From NCBI GenBank assembly GCA_964344565.1, contig CAYFNT010000003.1, positions 62,001-126,000 on the forward strand: a stretch of DNA of 64,000 bases. Reading direction: 5' to 3'. Under the pieces are notes generated by a model. That model was not told the origin of the DNA, ran no database searches, and worked only from the letters and a program-made list of their open reading frames with translations. The stretch comes from JACNKJ01 sp964344565. GTDB lineage: Bacteria > Krumholzibacteriota > Krumholzibacteriia > JACNKJ01. The position numbers and the translations under genes were made by a program. Each line of letters starts with the position of its first letter. Within the stretch, counting starts at the first letter, position 1. Of this stretch, positions 17,246 to 26,088 are shown one piece after another.

Positions 17246-19474
17246 TCACTTGAGCACCAGGAACTTGCCCTGCTGCGCTTCGCCGGTATCGGAGTCCCTC
17301 ACCGAGAAGAGATAGAGCCCCGTGGACACGGGTTGCCCGTTGCTGCTCCTCAGGTCCCAGGCCGCGAAGGTGCCGGGCAGCACGGGCGCCTGTCCGTCGG
17401 GAGGGAAGACTCCCGCGGCGTTCTCGCCCGCGTAGGTCTCGCGGTCGAAATCGAATTCGTAGACCAGGTCCCCCGCCAGAGTATAGATCCGAACCACCGC
17501 ATTCGCGGGCAGTCCGGCGAACCAGATGTAGCGGCCGATGGCTCGGTTGCCGTCCCAGACCGCACTGCCGCGATAGGGATTGGGGAAGACCGTCACGGGC
17601 CTGCCCTCTTCCCAGGAATCGGGACCGGGACCGGGGATCACGTAACGCGCGTTCTGGCTGCGACCGCTTTCCAGGCTGGCCACCGAGCCCGCGCCCTGAT
17701 CGTAGCTCGTCACCGCCGCCCAGTATTCGTGACCGTCGGAGAGCTGGCCGAAGGTATAGGCGTAGGTGTAGGTGACCTGCGTCGAATCGTTCACCCATTC
17801 GGTCAGGTAGTCCTCGGGTTCCAGCCTCACCGCGTCCAGGCCCGTGTTGTATCCCACCGAGTCGGCATGGGTCACCAGGAAGGGCGGATCGGCGCCTTCG
17901 TGATACACGTAGTCCTCGCCCGGCCAGCTCTCGTCGAGGAGATCCAGCACCGTCTGTTCGTCCTCCACGTCCCAGACCGTCACCAGGGAGTCGAGCCAAT
18001 CCTGGCGGATGTAGAACTCGCCGGTGATGACGTTGGCCGCGGGAATCTCGGCGAGATCGTATTCCTTGATGAGCCCGAAGGCCGACTCCTCGGCCGAGCG
18101 TCCCAGGTAGATGCGATAGCCCTCGAAGTCGTAGCCGCTTTCCGAATCGAGGGAAAGTTCGGGACTGCCCTCCCAATAGAGCGTGACCTGTCCCGAGTTC
18201 AGACGCACGGCCGTCTGAGGCGAGTGCGGCGGCGATGGCAGGGCGAAGTCCTTGTCGTAGGCTTCCTGGGCGTAGACGGCGTTGTCCACCAGGTCGTCCA
18301 TGTTGTCGCCGCCCAGGTAGGCGTAGGTCACCACCAGGCGATCGGGGGACTGACCCTCCAGGGGCGGACTGAATTCCCAGGGCCCCGCGCTGAGCAGCAT
18401 GATGGGACTGTCCTCCAGGGGAAGGATCAGCGTCCAGTCGTCGATGACCTGTTCGCTGAGCAGGGCGTAGCGCTCCACGTCTTCGTCGAGGGCGATGGAG
18501 CCCGGGTCCCAGTTCCACCACTGCCAGGACACGTTGGTGTCGATGACGGGATCTCCGCCGTCCCAGGGATAGAACTTCGCGCCAAGGAACTTGATGCCCG
18601 CGTGCTCTCCCGGCGAGTAGTTGTGATGATGCTCGGCGCAGAGATTCAGCGGCTCGTCGCTGACGTCGTCGTACTCGGGAAGGTCGTCCACCCACTTCAA
18701 TTGATGCCGGCGGAACCAGCCCGAGGGCGGCCAGTTCTCGTAGTCGTCCTTGTCGCCGGTGGTCAGCTCGGCGTACATGCCGAAGTAGACCTGACTCATG
18801 CGCCGCGTGGGGATGAGCGTGTAGCGGAAGACGATCATGTCGTTGGCCGGTTCGAAGCTCCAGGCGTAGCTCTCCTGGGTGACCAGGAATCCCGTGGCCG
18901 TGTGGAAGGTGTCGGTGTCCCAGTCCACCTCGTCGGCGTGGTCAAGGGTGTCGACCAACTCCGTGACGAAGTCCAGTTCGCTGATGGCGTCTTCGGGATC
19001 GTAATAGGGGCTCGTTGGCAGGGTGCTGCGCCCACGGATCCATCCGATGTTCGTTTCGCTGAGGGGAATCGCTCCCGGCTCCCACTCGGTGCGTCGCGTG
19101 TAGGAGCCGTAGTATCCGTCCTGCACGCCGGTGGTCACCAAGGGATCGAGGTTCGTGTTGATGCCTCCCACCCAGATGCCCGCGCGGATGAGGTGGTCGA
19201 CGGTCGATCCCTTGGGGAAGACCATGGACGGCACCTCGCGGTCCGCGAAGTTGTCGCCGATGAAGCCGTGGTTGGTCAGGCTCATGGCCAGATTGCCGAT
19301 GTCCTGCACCTCGAAGACGTAGTCCACGATGAGACTGTCGCGGTCGTTGGCCCAGAATGGCCCGGCTGGAGGCAGATCCAGGGGACTGGGCGGCGAATGG
19401 TCCCCCTCGGCTCCCGCCGAGGGCAGGGCCAGGAGCAGGATCGCCATTGCCAGAAGCTTTCTACCGCTTCTCAT
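17246..19474 (-). CDS. Large exported protein with T9SS-type C-terminal sorting domain
   Basis: A 742-residue secreted protein with a cleavable signal peptide (MRSGRKLLAMAILLLALPSAGA). The N-terminal two thirds is beta-rich and full of Trp, Tyr and Asp, and I recognise no enzyme family. A fibronectin-like stretch follows (about 430-600: GQVTLYWEGSPE, YDFEGYRIYLGRS). The C-terminal ~110 residues form a sorting domain: VFPNPYRGSAVWDGNRAIG, VVRIYTLAGDLVYEF, STGLYLFSVRD and the end GKFLVLK. Its start overlaps the 3' end of the NHL lipoprotein gene by 14 bases. Such proteins are typically exported through a PorV-type route, and a PorV-like gene lies two genes upstream. Confidence 0.83.
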   Translation of the reverse strand: MRSGRKLLAMAILLLALPSAGAEGDHSPPSPLDLPPAGPFWANDRDSLIVDYVFEVQDIGNLAMSLTNHGFIGDNFADREVPSMVFPKGSTVDHLIRAGIWVGGINTNLDPLVTTGVQDGYYGSYTRRTEWEPGAIPLSETNIGWIRGRSTLPTSPYYDPEDAISELDFVTELVDTLDHADEVDWDTDTFHTATGFLVTQESYAWSFEPANDMIVFRYTLIPTRRMSQVYFGMYAELTTGDKDDYENWPPSGWFRRHQLKWVDDLPEYDDVSDEPLNLCAEHHHNYSPGEHAGIKFLGAKFYPWDGGDPVIDTNVSWQWWNWDPGSIALDEDVERYALLSEQVIDDWTLILPLEDSPIMLLSAGPWEFSPPLEGQSPDRLVVTYAYLGGDNMDDLVDNAVYAQEAYDKDFALPSPPHSPQTAVRLNSGQVTLYWEGSPELSLDSESGYDFEGYRIYLGRSAEESAFGLIKEYDLAEIPAANVITGEFYIRQDWLDSLVTVWDVEDEQTVLDLLDESWPGEDYVYHEGADPPFLVTHADSVGYNTGLDAVRLEPEDYLTEWVNDSTQVTYTYAYTFGQLSDGHEYWAAVTSYDQGAGSVASLESGRSQNARYVIPGPGPDSWEEGRPVTVFPNPYRGSAVWDGNRAIGRYIWFAGLPANAVVRIYTLAGDLVYEFDFDRETYAGENAAGVFPPDGQAPVLPGTFAAWDLRSSNGQPVSTGLYLFSVRDSDTGEAQQGKFLVLK

Positions 19475-20411
19475 AGTCCAGGATCTTTCCGAGTTCGGGG
19501 TCGGCCACGTAGAGCTTCCCCTCGTTGACGGTCAGGGCCACGGGATTCAGGAGGATGGGCTCATCCTCCTGTGAGTTGATGCGCACGGCGCTGTCCATGG
19601 CGAGGTTCCAGTCGACGGCCCAGACCGTGGTGTCGGCGCGATCGGCCACGAAGATGGCGTCACCGTCGCCGGTGATGAGCGTGGGTTCGTCGATGAAGCC
19701 CTCCAGATAGGTGAAGAGCGGAGGATTCAGGGGACCTGCGAGGGGATCGAGTACCTGCAAGGTGAGCAGCACGTCGTCCAGCAGCAGCAGATTGCCGTCG
19801 GCGAAGGCCAGGTCGCGCACCGTGGCGCCGCCGCCCTGGCTGGTCCAGCTCAGCTCGCCGTCGGACAGGATTTCGAAGTCGGACTGCTCCCCTTCCACCT
19901 TGTAGCGATAGATGCGATTGGGGCCCCGGTCGGCCACGAAGAGGTGGCGATCGTCGTCGGCCGCGATGGCCACGATGTCCTGCCAGGAGGGATCGGACAG
20001 TTCGAGTATCACGCTAAGTTCATTCAGGAACTCGTTGCCGTCGAAGCCCTTAACCGTTCCGTCGGCGCCGTCGTAGACCCAGAGGCGGCGGTCGAAATCG
20101 CGACCCTCGGCCAGCAGTTCCGGCTGGATCAGATCGGGGAAGAGCTGCCGGCCCTCCAGCACCGCGTCGGCGCGGCGGTAGGCCGGATAGATCCCCAGGC
20201 TGTCCGTGTCCTGGATCACGTAGAAGATGCCCGAGTCGCGGCCCACCACCATGTCGGTGACGCCGCCCACGGTCCAGCGGTACTCGAGGCTGTAGTCGCC
20301 CTCGGTGATTCCGCCGGTGAAGGGCGTCTGGTCGGGCAGCTCCGGCTTGATGCCGCAACCGGCCATCAGGCCCGACAGGATCATGATCAGGATGGTCCTC
20401 GCATGTCGCAT
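19461..20411 (-). CDS. NHL/beta-propeller-like lipoprotein
   Basis: A 316-residue predicted lipoprotein. ATG 20411 overlaps the preceding stop (TGATG) and starts a signal peptide with lipobox LMAGC (Cys near residue 19). The mature chain is a repeated beta pattern with propeller-like blades, for example DIVAIAADDDRHLFVADRG, VRDLAFADGNLLLLDD, LITGDGDAIFVADR and ALTVNEGKLYVADPE. The repeated LxVAD endings are typical of NHL/YVTN propellers. Role unknown; a surface-exposed partner of the neighbouring TonB receptor or CTD proteins is plausible from the coupling. It ends 14 bases inside the next gene. Confidence 0.83.
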   Translation of the reverse strand: MRHARTILIMILSGLMAGCGIKPELPDQTPFTGGITEGDYSLEYRWTVGGVTDMVVGRDSGIFYVIQDTDSLGIYPAYRRADAVLEGRQLFPDLIQPELLAEGRDFDRRLWVYDGADGTVKGFDGNEFLNELSVILELSDPSWQDIVAIAADDDRHLFVADRGPNRIYRYKVEGEQSDFEILSDGELSWTSQGGGATVRDLAFADGNLLLLDDVLLTLQVLDPLAGPLNPPLFTYLEGFIDEPTLITGDGDAIFVADRADTTVWAVDWNLAMDSAVRINSQEDEPILLNPVALTVNEGKLYVADPELGKILDYEKR

Positions 20412-21412
20412 CAGAATTCCACCCTCACTCCCCATCGATGGATGGCGCCCAGGTCCTGTCCGTCGGTGAAGGAATAGTCGAGGCCGGCCACGGCCGAGCC
20501 CATCATGAACGCGGTTCCGAAACCCGCCGACATCTTCATCTCGCTCTCGTCCGACAGGAAGATGTAGCCGCCGCGCAGCGCGAAGATGCCGCCCATGTAG
20601 GAAAGCTCGAAGCCGGTGGCCATGGTCTCGCGGTTGTCCGCGGGGTGGTTCAGCTCCAGCGTGTGGGTGACCAACCAGGGCCAGGCCTTGAAGGCCTCCC
20701 AGGCCATGCCCAGACGGAAGGCCGAGGGCGGCGGGAATCCCTCGTACTCCTGGTACTTCTCTTCGCTGTAGTTCCAGTACTCGCCCGGAGGCTTGAACTC
20801 GGGACCGAAATTCAGGATCGACATGCCGATGCGCGTGTTGCGCCAGTCGATGTGGTAGAGCGTTCCCGCGTCCACCAGCCAGGTGTTCACCACGGGATTG
20901 TCGATGGACGAACCCAGGTCCTCGCGCACGTACTTGCCGGTGATGCCCAGGATGAGCTTGTCGGTGAGGAATCGCGCGAAGGTGAGGCCGATGACCGTGT
21001 CGCTGTAGAGGAACTCCCGGCCGGTGCCGTAGGGCTCGTACTCGGTGGTCTCATCGATGATCGTCGACAGGTTGCCCACGCTCAGGCCCCAGGTGCCGCC
21101 GAAGAATCCGCCGGGCAGTCCGATGGCGGCGTTCACGTACTGGATGTCCGCGGGCCAGGCCACGTAGCCCAGGGTGCTCTGCCGGTTGGCCAGCAGGCCC
21201 ATGCCCGCCGGGTTGTACCAGGGCGCCGTGGCGTCGGAGACCACCGCCACCCAGGCCCCTCCCATGGCCTCCGCCCGCGGGCTCACGCCGATCTTCAGGA
21301 AGGTGCCGCTGCTGGTGGCCACCCGCAGGCCGCCCAGTTCCATGTCCCCGGATGCCGGGGCGGCCGGAACGAGACCGATCAGAGCCAGGATGAACATCGT
21401 GCGCAGACGCAT
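20411..21412 (-). CDS. PorV/PorQ-like outer-membrane beta-barrel protein
   Basis: A 333-residue outer-membrane protein. ATG 21412 shares a base with the TGA of the TonB receptor gene (TGATG). A signal peptide (about 1-22) is followed by the hallmark of the PorV/UPF0164 group: FLKIGVSPRAEAMGGAWVAV, then DATAPWYNPAGMGLL. Further beta-strands (GLTFARFLTDKLILGITGKY) end in Phe (WGVRVEF), an outer-membrane signal. In Bacteroidetes, PorV shuttles CTD-bearing cargo in the type IX system. Here it is coupled to two CTD-protein genes in one operon, which supports that role. No porK, L, M or N gene is in the window. Confidence 0.85.
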   Translation of the reverse strand: MRLRTMFILALIGLVPAAPASGDMELGGLRVATSSGTFLKIGVSPRAEAMGGAWVAVVSDATAPWYNPAGMGLLANRQSTLGYVAWPADIQYVNAAIGLPGGFFGGTWGLSVGNLSTIIDETTEYEPYGTGREFLYSDTVIGLTFARFLTDKLILGITGKYVREDLGSSIDNPVVNTWLVDAGTLYHIDWRNTRIGMSILNFGPEFKPPGEYWNYSEEKYQEYEGFPPPSAFRLGMAWEAFKAWPWLVTHTLELNHPADNRETMATGFELSYMGGIFALRGGYIFLSDESEMKMSAGFGTAFMMGSAVAGLDYSFTDGQDLGAIHRWGVRVEF

Positions 21413-24243
21413 CAGAAGTTCACCCCCACGCTGAGCTTGAAGCGACGGGGATTGCCGTTGCGGGAAGGATCCAGCAGGGACAGATAGCGCGAGAGCCGGG
21501 CGTCGGGATCGGTGTACTCCACCGAATAGGATCCCACGCCCTCCTCGTAGGGCTCGCCGGTGACCGGATCCACGCTCTTGGGACGGTTCCAGTCGAAGAC
21601 GTTCCAACCCTGCAGGGTGATGTCGATGCGCGTGTCCCCCCACATGATCCACTTCTGAATCTTCATGTTCAGGTTCTGCTCGATGGGGCCGTTGCGGGAG
21701 TAGTCCTCGCCGATGGGCACGCCGAGCAGATCGGTGGGCGTGTAGGCCCGTCCGCTGGAGAGCACGTAGTAGAGGTTGAAGCCCCAGTGCCCCGGCGTCG
21801 GAACGCCCAGGACGCTCGGCCCCAGTGGATCGCGGGCGCGGTAGTCGAAGGTGGCCGTGAGGCGATGGGGCTTGTTCCACCAGAGGAAGCCCTCCTGCAC
21901 CTCCACCTCGCCGGTGGCGCCGCCGATGTAGAGTTCGCGCAGGGCGTCCGGATCGCTGCTCTTGCCCGTGGCGATGGAGTAGCTGTAGCTGAGGCTACCG
22001 GAGGCGTAGCGGCCGCGGCGCTTGCGCAGGCTGAACTCCACGCCGCGGCTGCGGCTGTAATCGGCGTTCCGATACAGGAAGTAGGTGGCTTCCTTGCTGC
22101 CGCCGTCCGGATCGAAGTACTGCACCGTGAAGCGGTCGCTGGTCGGATAGTTGAAGATGTCCTTCACGAAGACCGTGAGATCCCCCGCCAGGTTCTCGGC
22201 GAAGGTGTGGCTGGCGCCCAGCTCGTACTGGATGGTGATCTGCGGATCCAGGTTGATGTTGCCCAGATTGCCGAAGAGATCCTCCACGCCGCTGGCCACG
22301 TGGGCGTAGACGTAGTAGTAGGTGGGCCACTGGCTGAAGTGACCGTAGTTGAAGCGCAGCTTGTCCTTGTCGCTGATCGGATAGCTGATGGCGATGCGCG
22401 GGCTCACCGTGTACTTGAAGCGGTTCCCGAAGAGCTCGTGGGTATTGTCGAAGTACTGGTTGCCCACTTCCTCCGTGAAGAGGTCGCCGGCGGTGCCGTC
22501 GATGGCCGACTGGGCGGCGTCGGTGGCCAGCTGCCCCGGGAACCAGTAGTCCATGCGCAGGCCCAGGTTCGCCACGAAGCCCTGGTACTCGATGTCGTCC
22601 TGGGCGAAGAAGTAGCCCGTGGTGGGGAAGGCCCGGAAGATGTCCTTGCGGCCGAGGCCGTCGGCGCGGCTGATCCAGGGATCCTGGATGTCGATGTTCT
22701 GCACGGTCTCGTAGCCGACCTCGAAGCCCGCCTTGGCGTGATGGTGCGGGTACCACTTCTTCGTGAGGCTGCTCTTGAGCGAGTAGCGTTCCACGTAGCG
22801 ATCGCGATAGACGCTGTAGTCGCCGTTGAGCGTGAAGAAGGGATGGAACTCCCAGTCCTCGCCCTGGGCCGGATCGGCCCAGCTGTATTCGGTGGGCACG
22901 TACTCGGCCAGCAGAGCCTTCAGGTCGTCGCGGTTGGCGCCCTGGCTGTCCTGGTGGAGACGGGTGAAGTAGCGGGCCGCCTGGATCTCGTAGAAGGCGC
23001 TGCTGCTGAGGGTGTGACGGTAGTGCAGGGTGGTCACGTTCTGGTCTTCCACGAAGGCGCTGTAGTGAGCCAGGAAGTGGGACCAGGTGTAGGGGTAGCG
23101 ATTGCTCTGGCGCGTGATGTCGCTGATGTCGTGGCGCTCGAAACCCTGATCGATGCCGAGGAACTTCATGAAGGACAGGCGCAGCTTGTGGTTGGCGTTG
23201 AGCTTCCAGCTGAGCTTGGTCATGAGGTTCCAGTTGTTGTTCTGACGCGGGGCCAGGCTGTTCCCCCACTGGATGGGAATGCCCAGGAAACTGTCCTCGT
23301 AGTTCACGTTGAGGCTCTCGGGCCCCAGAGGCAGGGTGCGGATGCTCGGGTAGCGCGTGTTGAGGACTTCGCCGGAGAAGTTCACGAAGTAGCTGAGCCA
23401 GTCGCCGGGGAACCATCCGCCGCTGCCGGGCATGGGGCCGCTGAACTGCAGCTTGTAGGTGTCCGAGTAGTAGTGCTCCCAGTCCGTCTCCACACCGGGC
23501 AAGTGGTCCATGCCGAACTGGGCGTAGCCCGAATAGCTGGGACCCCCCTCCTTGAGGCTCACGTCGATGACGCCGGCCATGGCGTTGCCGTACTCGGCCC
23601 GCCAGCCGCCGGTGATCACGTCCATCTTCGAGACGGTCTTCGAGTCGATGCCCTTGGCGCTGCTGGTGCCGGCCAGGGCGTCCTTCATGGGCACGCCGTC
23701 CACGAGGATGAGCGCCTCGTCGCTGCGGCCGCCGCGGATGTGGATCTCGTCGTCCACCTTCACCACGCCGGGCTGGGCGACGACGACCTCTTCCACGTTC
23801 TCCACGGGCATCTTGGCGATCTCGTCGGAGCTGAGGCTCTGCACGCTGGCGGCCTCGGTCACGTCGACCAGGGGCTTCTCGCCCCAGGTGGTGATCTGCT
23901 CGGTCTTGATGACCGTGGGCTCCAGCTCGAACTCGAACTCCAGGTAGCTGCCGCTGCGGATGCGCACGTTGCTGCGCTCGGCCATCTTGTAGCCCATGTA
24001 GGTGGCGCGGAAGACGTAGGTGCCCGGAGGGATGTCGCTGAGGAGGAAGGTGCCGTCGTCCAGGGTCATGGCACCGAACTGGGTTCCCAGAATCACCACG
24101 TTGCCGAAGGGCAGGGGCTGCCCCGTGGAGGCGTCCACGACGCTGCCGGCAACGGATCCGCCTTCAGCCCCCAGGGCCGGCGAGGCGAGTACCGCGATGA
24201 TCAAGGCGAGTAAAAAAGCCCTGGGGAATTTCGGGGGATGCAA
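21412..24243 (-). CDS. TonB-dependent receptor with carboxypeptidase-regulatory domain
   Basis: A 943-residue outer-membrane receptor. A signal peptide (ending LASPALGA, about residue 25) precedes a carboxypeptidase-regulatory-like domain (about 28-110: GSVVDASTGQPLPFGNVVI, PPGTYVFRATYMGYK). The plug follows (about 120-240: IHIRGGRSDEALILVDGVPM, DVITGGWRAEYGNAMAGVID). The rest is a 22-strand-type barrel ending in Phe (FKLSVGVNF). SusC-like surface receptors share this order, but no SusD is adjacent. It is the first gene of the surface operon, about 40 bases after a consensus promoter. The substrate is unknown; the coupling to PorV and sorting-domain proteins suggests assembly of a surface complex rather than simple nutrient uptake. 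Confidence 0.9.
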   Translation of the reverse strand: MHPPKFPRAFLLALIIAVLASPALGAEGGSVAGSVVDASTGQPLPFGNVVILGTQFGAMTLDDGTFLLSDIPPGTYVFRATYMGYKMAERSNVRIRSGSYLEFEFELEPTVIKTEQITTWGEKPLVDVTEAASVQSLSSDEIAKMPVENVEEVVVAQPGVVKVDDEIHIRGGRSDEALILVDGVPMKDALAGTSSAKGIDSKTVSKMDVITGGWRAEYGNAMAGVIDVSLKEGGPSYSGYAQFGMDHLPGVETDWEHYYSDTYKLQFSGPMPGSGGWFPGDWLSYFVNFSGEVLNTRYPSIRTLPLGPESLNVNYEDSFLGIPIQWGNSLAPRQNNNWNLMTKLSWKLNANHKLRLSFMKFLGIDQGFERHDISDITRQSNRYPYTWSHFLAHYSAFVEDQNVTTLHYRHTLSSSAFYEIQAARYFTRLHQDSQGANRDDLKALLAEYVPTEYSWADPAQGEDWEFHPFFTLNGDYSVYRDRYVERYSLKSSLTKKWYPHHHAKAGFEVGYETVQNIDIQDPWISRADGLGRKDIFRAFPTTGYFFAQDDIEYQGFVANLGLRMDYWFPGQLATDAAQSAIDGTAGDLFTEEVGNQYFDNTHELFGNRFKYTVSPRIAISYPISDKDKLRFNYGHFSQWPTYYYVYAHVASGVEDLFGNLGNINLDPQITIQYELGASHTFAENLAGDLTVFVKDIFNYPTSDRFTVQYFDPDGGSKEATYFLYRNADYSRSRGVEFSLRKRRGRYASGSLSYSYSIATGKSSDPDALRELYIGGATGEVEVQEGFLWWNKPHRLTATFDYRARDPLGPSVLGVPTPGHWGFNLYYVLSSGRAYTPTDLLGVPIGEDYSRNGPIEQNLNMKIQKWIMWGDTRIDITLQGWNVFDWNRPKSVDPVTGEPYEEGVGSYSVEYTDPDARLSRYLSLLDPSRNGNPRRFKLSVGVNF

Positions 24244-24289
24244 GTCCCCATCCTCCTGTCGTGGAAACGCTTAGTGCGGAGATCAGGGC

Positions 24290-24318
24290 AAAGTATCACA
24301 AGCCCTTGGGGGTGTCAA
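24290..24318 (-). promoter_or_regulatory. Promoter of the TonB receptor/PorV/CTD operon
   Basis: On the minus strand TTGACA (24318-24313), 17 bases, TACTTT (24295-24290); an alternative -10, GATACT, overlaps with a 15-base spacer. The predicted leader is about 40 bases. Confidence 0.65.
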
Positions 24319-24357
24319 CGGGGTGGGCACAGCACCTCGTGGAGGTTTGAGTACCTC

Positions 24358-24840
24358 TCAACGGATGGGGAAATCGATGCCCGATCCGGGCTCTCCGAGG
24401 GCCCTGCACATGGCCAACACCAGACCGTTGTGATGGTAGTAGTGCATCTGGGTGCGCAGGAGCACGTGGGCGGGCTTCAGGTCGGCCTCGCTGCCATTCC
24501 AGAGGGTCACGTGCCGGGGCTTGTTGAGAGCCTCTTCGTCGAGACTCTCGAGGAAGCTTCGTGTGGAGTCGCAGACCTCGGCGCGCAGGTTCTCGAGGTC
24601 GGCCACGGTGGGATACTCGGCGGAATCGTCGTCGGCGTCCACCCGGCCCTGCAGCACGCCCATCCAGTATCGCTCGGCGCCCAGGGCGTGATGGATGTGG
24701 AGCCGGATCGTCCAGTCGGCGAAGCCCTCGACCTTGCGGTCGCCGGCCTCGGGCTCGAGTTTGGAGGCGTGGGCGATGAGATCTTTCGCGTTCTGATGGA
24801 CGCGTTCATGGATGTCGAGCAGGGCTTCGAGGGTGTACAT
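24358..24840 (-). CDS. DinB/YfiT-like putative metal-dependent protein
   Basis: A 160-residue protein of the DinB four-helix-bundle superfamily. These bind a divalent metal through three histidines and include thiol transferases and detoxification enzymes. Candidate ligands lie in WTIRLHIHHALGAERYW (about residue 53) and in the C-terminal helix LLRTQMHYYHHNGLVLAMC. A ribosome site GGAAGG precedes the ATG. It lies 26 bases downstream of the nitrilase remnant. The reaction is unknown. Confidence 0.75.
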   Translation of the reverse strand: MYTLEALLDIHERVHQNAKDLIAHASKLEPEAGDRKVEGFADWTIRLHIHHALGAERYWMGVLQGRVDADDDSAEYPTVADLENLRAEVCDSTRSFLESLDEEALNKPRHVTLWNGSEADLKPAHVLLRTQMHYYHHNGLVLAMCRALGEPGSGIDFPIR

Positions 24841-24866
24841 GGGGCCTTCCTAGTCGTCTTGGGTTT

Positions 24867-25232
24867 TCACGGTGCCCGGCGTCTGCGCTTCACCCTGAGA
24901 CGGATCACGTCGGGGCGGAAGTCGTGCCCCGCCGGATCGAAGTTCTGCCCTTCCTCGCGCACCCGGGGGTGACCGAGTTCGGCGCCTCCGGTGAGGTCGA
25001 TCCAGAACGGATAGCCGGGCAGAAGTGCCTCGCCGAAACGGACGAGTCTCGCACCCTCATTGGCGGCGCGAGACGAGTCGTCGAGAATCCTTGCGAGTGT
25101 GACCTCGCGGTCCCGCCACACCGGTGCGATCCGGGCCGGGGCGATTCCGAGCAGATCGGTCGACTCAGCCACTAGCTTCACTCCAGTATCCGGGATCTCC
25201 CTATTCGAGATCTTCGAGTTTGTCGGCGACAT
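24867..25232 (-). pseudogene. Nitrilase-superfamily remnant with in-frame internal deletion
   Basis: A 121-codon frame that joins the two ends of a nitrilase. Residues about 32-84 match the conserved nitrilase start (APVWRDREVTLARIL, then EGARLVRFGEALLPGYPFW), including the catalytic Glu at residue 68. From about residue 92 it jumps to a typical nitrilase C-terminus (QNFDPAGHDFRPDVIRL). About 200 residues are missing, including the catalytic Lys and Cys, so it cannot be an active nitrilase. The frame is still open, so a short protein may be made. The first 25 residues do not resemble nitrilases; they overlap the CBS gene's 3' end by 32 bases. Similarity is judged from remembered family motifs. 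Confidence 0.72.
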
Positions 25233-26001
25233 CCATGATCAGGCTGGCCGTGACCTGGGCCCGATCCACCATCCCCACGAACTGCCTGTCGGCGTCGACC
25301 ACGGGAAGTGTGCCGGATTTCAGTTCTTCCATCCTGGCCAGAACCCTGCGCTTGTTCGCGCTCACTTCTACCGCGTTTCCACCGGGAATGAAACCCGGCA
25401 GTTCCTCGAGTTCTTCCCGGGAATCCGAACTCGCCTGGTTGAGCTGCCTGGCGAAATCATCATAGGGCCTTCCCCCGCGGTTCTGGAAGTAGAGAAGCAG
25501 ATCTTTCGCCGAATAGACGCCGAACAGGGTGCCGTCCTCATCATGGATGACCGCGTAGCGCAGGAATGAGTGAGCCCCGAGGGATTCGAAGTAGGTCTCG
25601 ATGGCGGGCCCCCAGTACCCGCCGTGGCCCAAACGAAACTCGAGCGCTTCCACCTTGTTCTTGATGAGTTCCGGAATCTTCTCCACCCCAGCCTTGGTGT
25701 CCATCTCGACCGTTTCGACCACGTCTTCGATGCTCGAAGCGGTTCGCAGGGTCACCTGCGATTCGATGGGGACCTCGGCGGCCTCGACGAAGGCCTGGGC
25801 CGTTTCGACCTCGACCCCGCCAACGGTCATCTTCTTGATCTTGCCGGTCGCGAAAAGCCAGAAGAACAGCGGGATCAGAACGAGAGTGAGATCGATCACC
25901 TTGATCTCGTACTTGCCTCCCGATTTGACTCGCAACACCAGTGACAGGAGTAGCAGCAGTCCTCCGAATAGGATGAGCAGTCCCACTGGCAGTGATTTCA
26001 T
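25201..26001 (-). CDS. Membrane-anchored protein with CBS-like domains
   Basis: A 266-residue protein. ATG 26001 is preceded by AAGGAGG and is preferred over the in-frame ATG at 26025. Two membrane segments are at about residues 4-23 and 35-53, followed by a cytoplasmic part of about 210 residues. Two CBS-like stretches are recognised: SFLRYAVIHDEDGTLFGVYS with AKDLLLYFQNR (about 145-175), and SGTLPVVDADRQFVGMVDR (about 225-250). CBS pairs usually bind adenosine nucleotides and regulate an attached or partner function. No enzyme or transporter domain is attached. It has its own promoter in an AT-rich gap. Its relationship to the nitrilase remnant downstream is unknown. Confidence 0.78.
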   Translation of the reverse strand: MKSLPVGLLILFGGLLLLLSLVLRVKSGGKYEIKVIDLTLVLIPLFFWLFATGKIKKMTVGGVEVETAQAFVEAAEVPIESQVTLRTASSIEDVVETVEMDTKAGVEKIPELIKNKVEALEFRLGHGGYWGPAIETYFESLGAHSFLRYAVIHDEDGTLFGVYSAKDLLLYFQNRGGRPYDDFARQLNQASSDSREELEELPGFIPGGNAVEVSANKRRVLARMEELKSGTLPVVDADRQFVGMVDRAQVTASLIMDVADKLEDLE

Positions 26002-26088
26002 GGCCTTGCCTCCTTGTGGATCCATCCGAGCTTGGGGCAGCCCGCTTCTGGCGTCGATACCGGTGTTTGGATGCCGACTGCATGAACC

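Noticed and set aside
21787..24213. 808-codon plus-strand frame opposite the TonB receptor
   Set aside because: Compositional shadow; the minus frame carries plug and barrel motifs.
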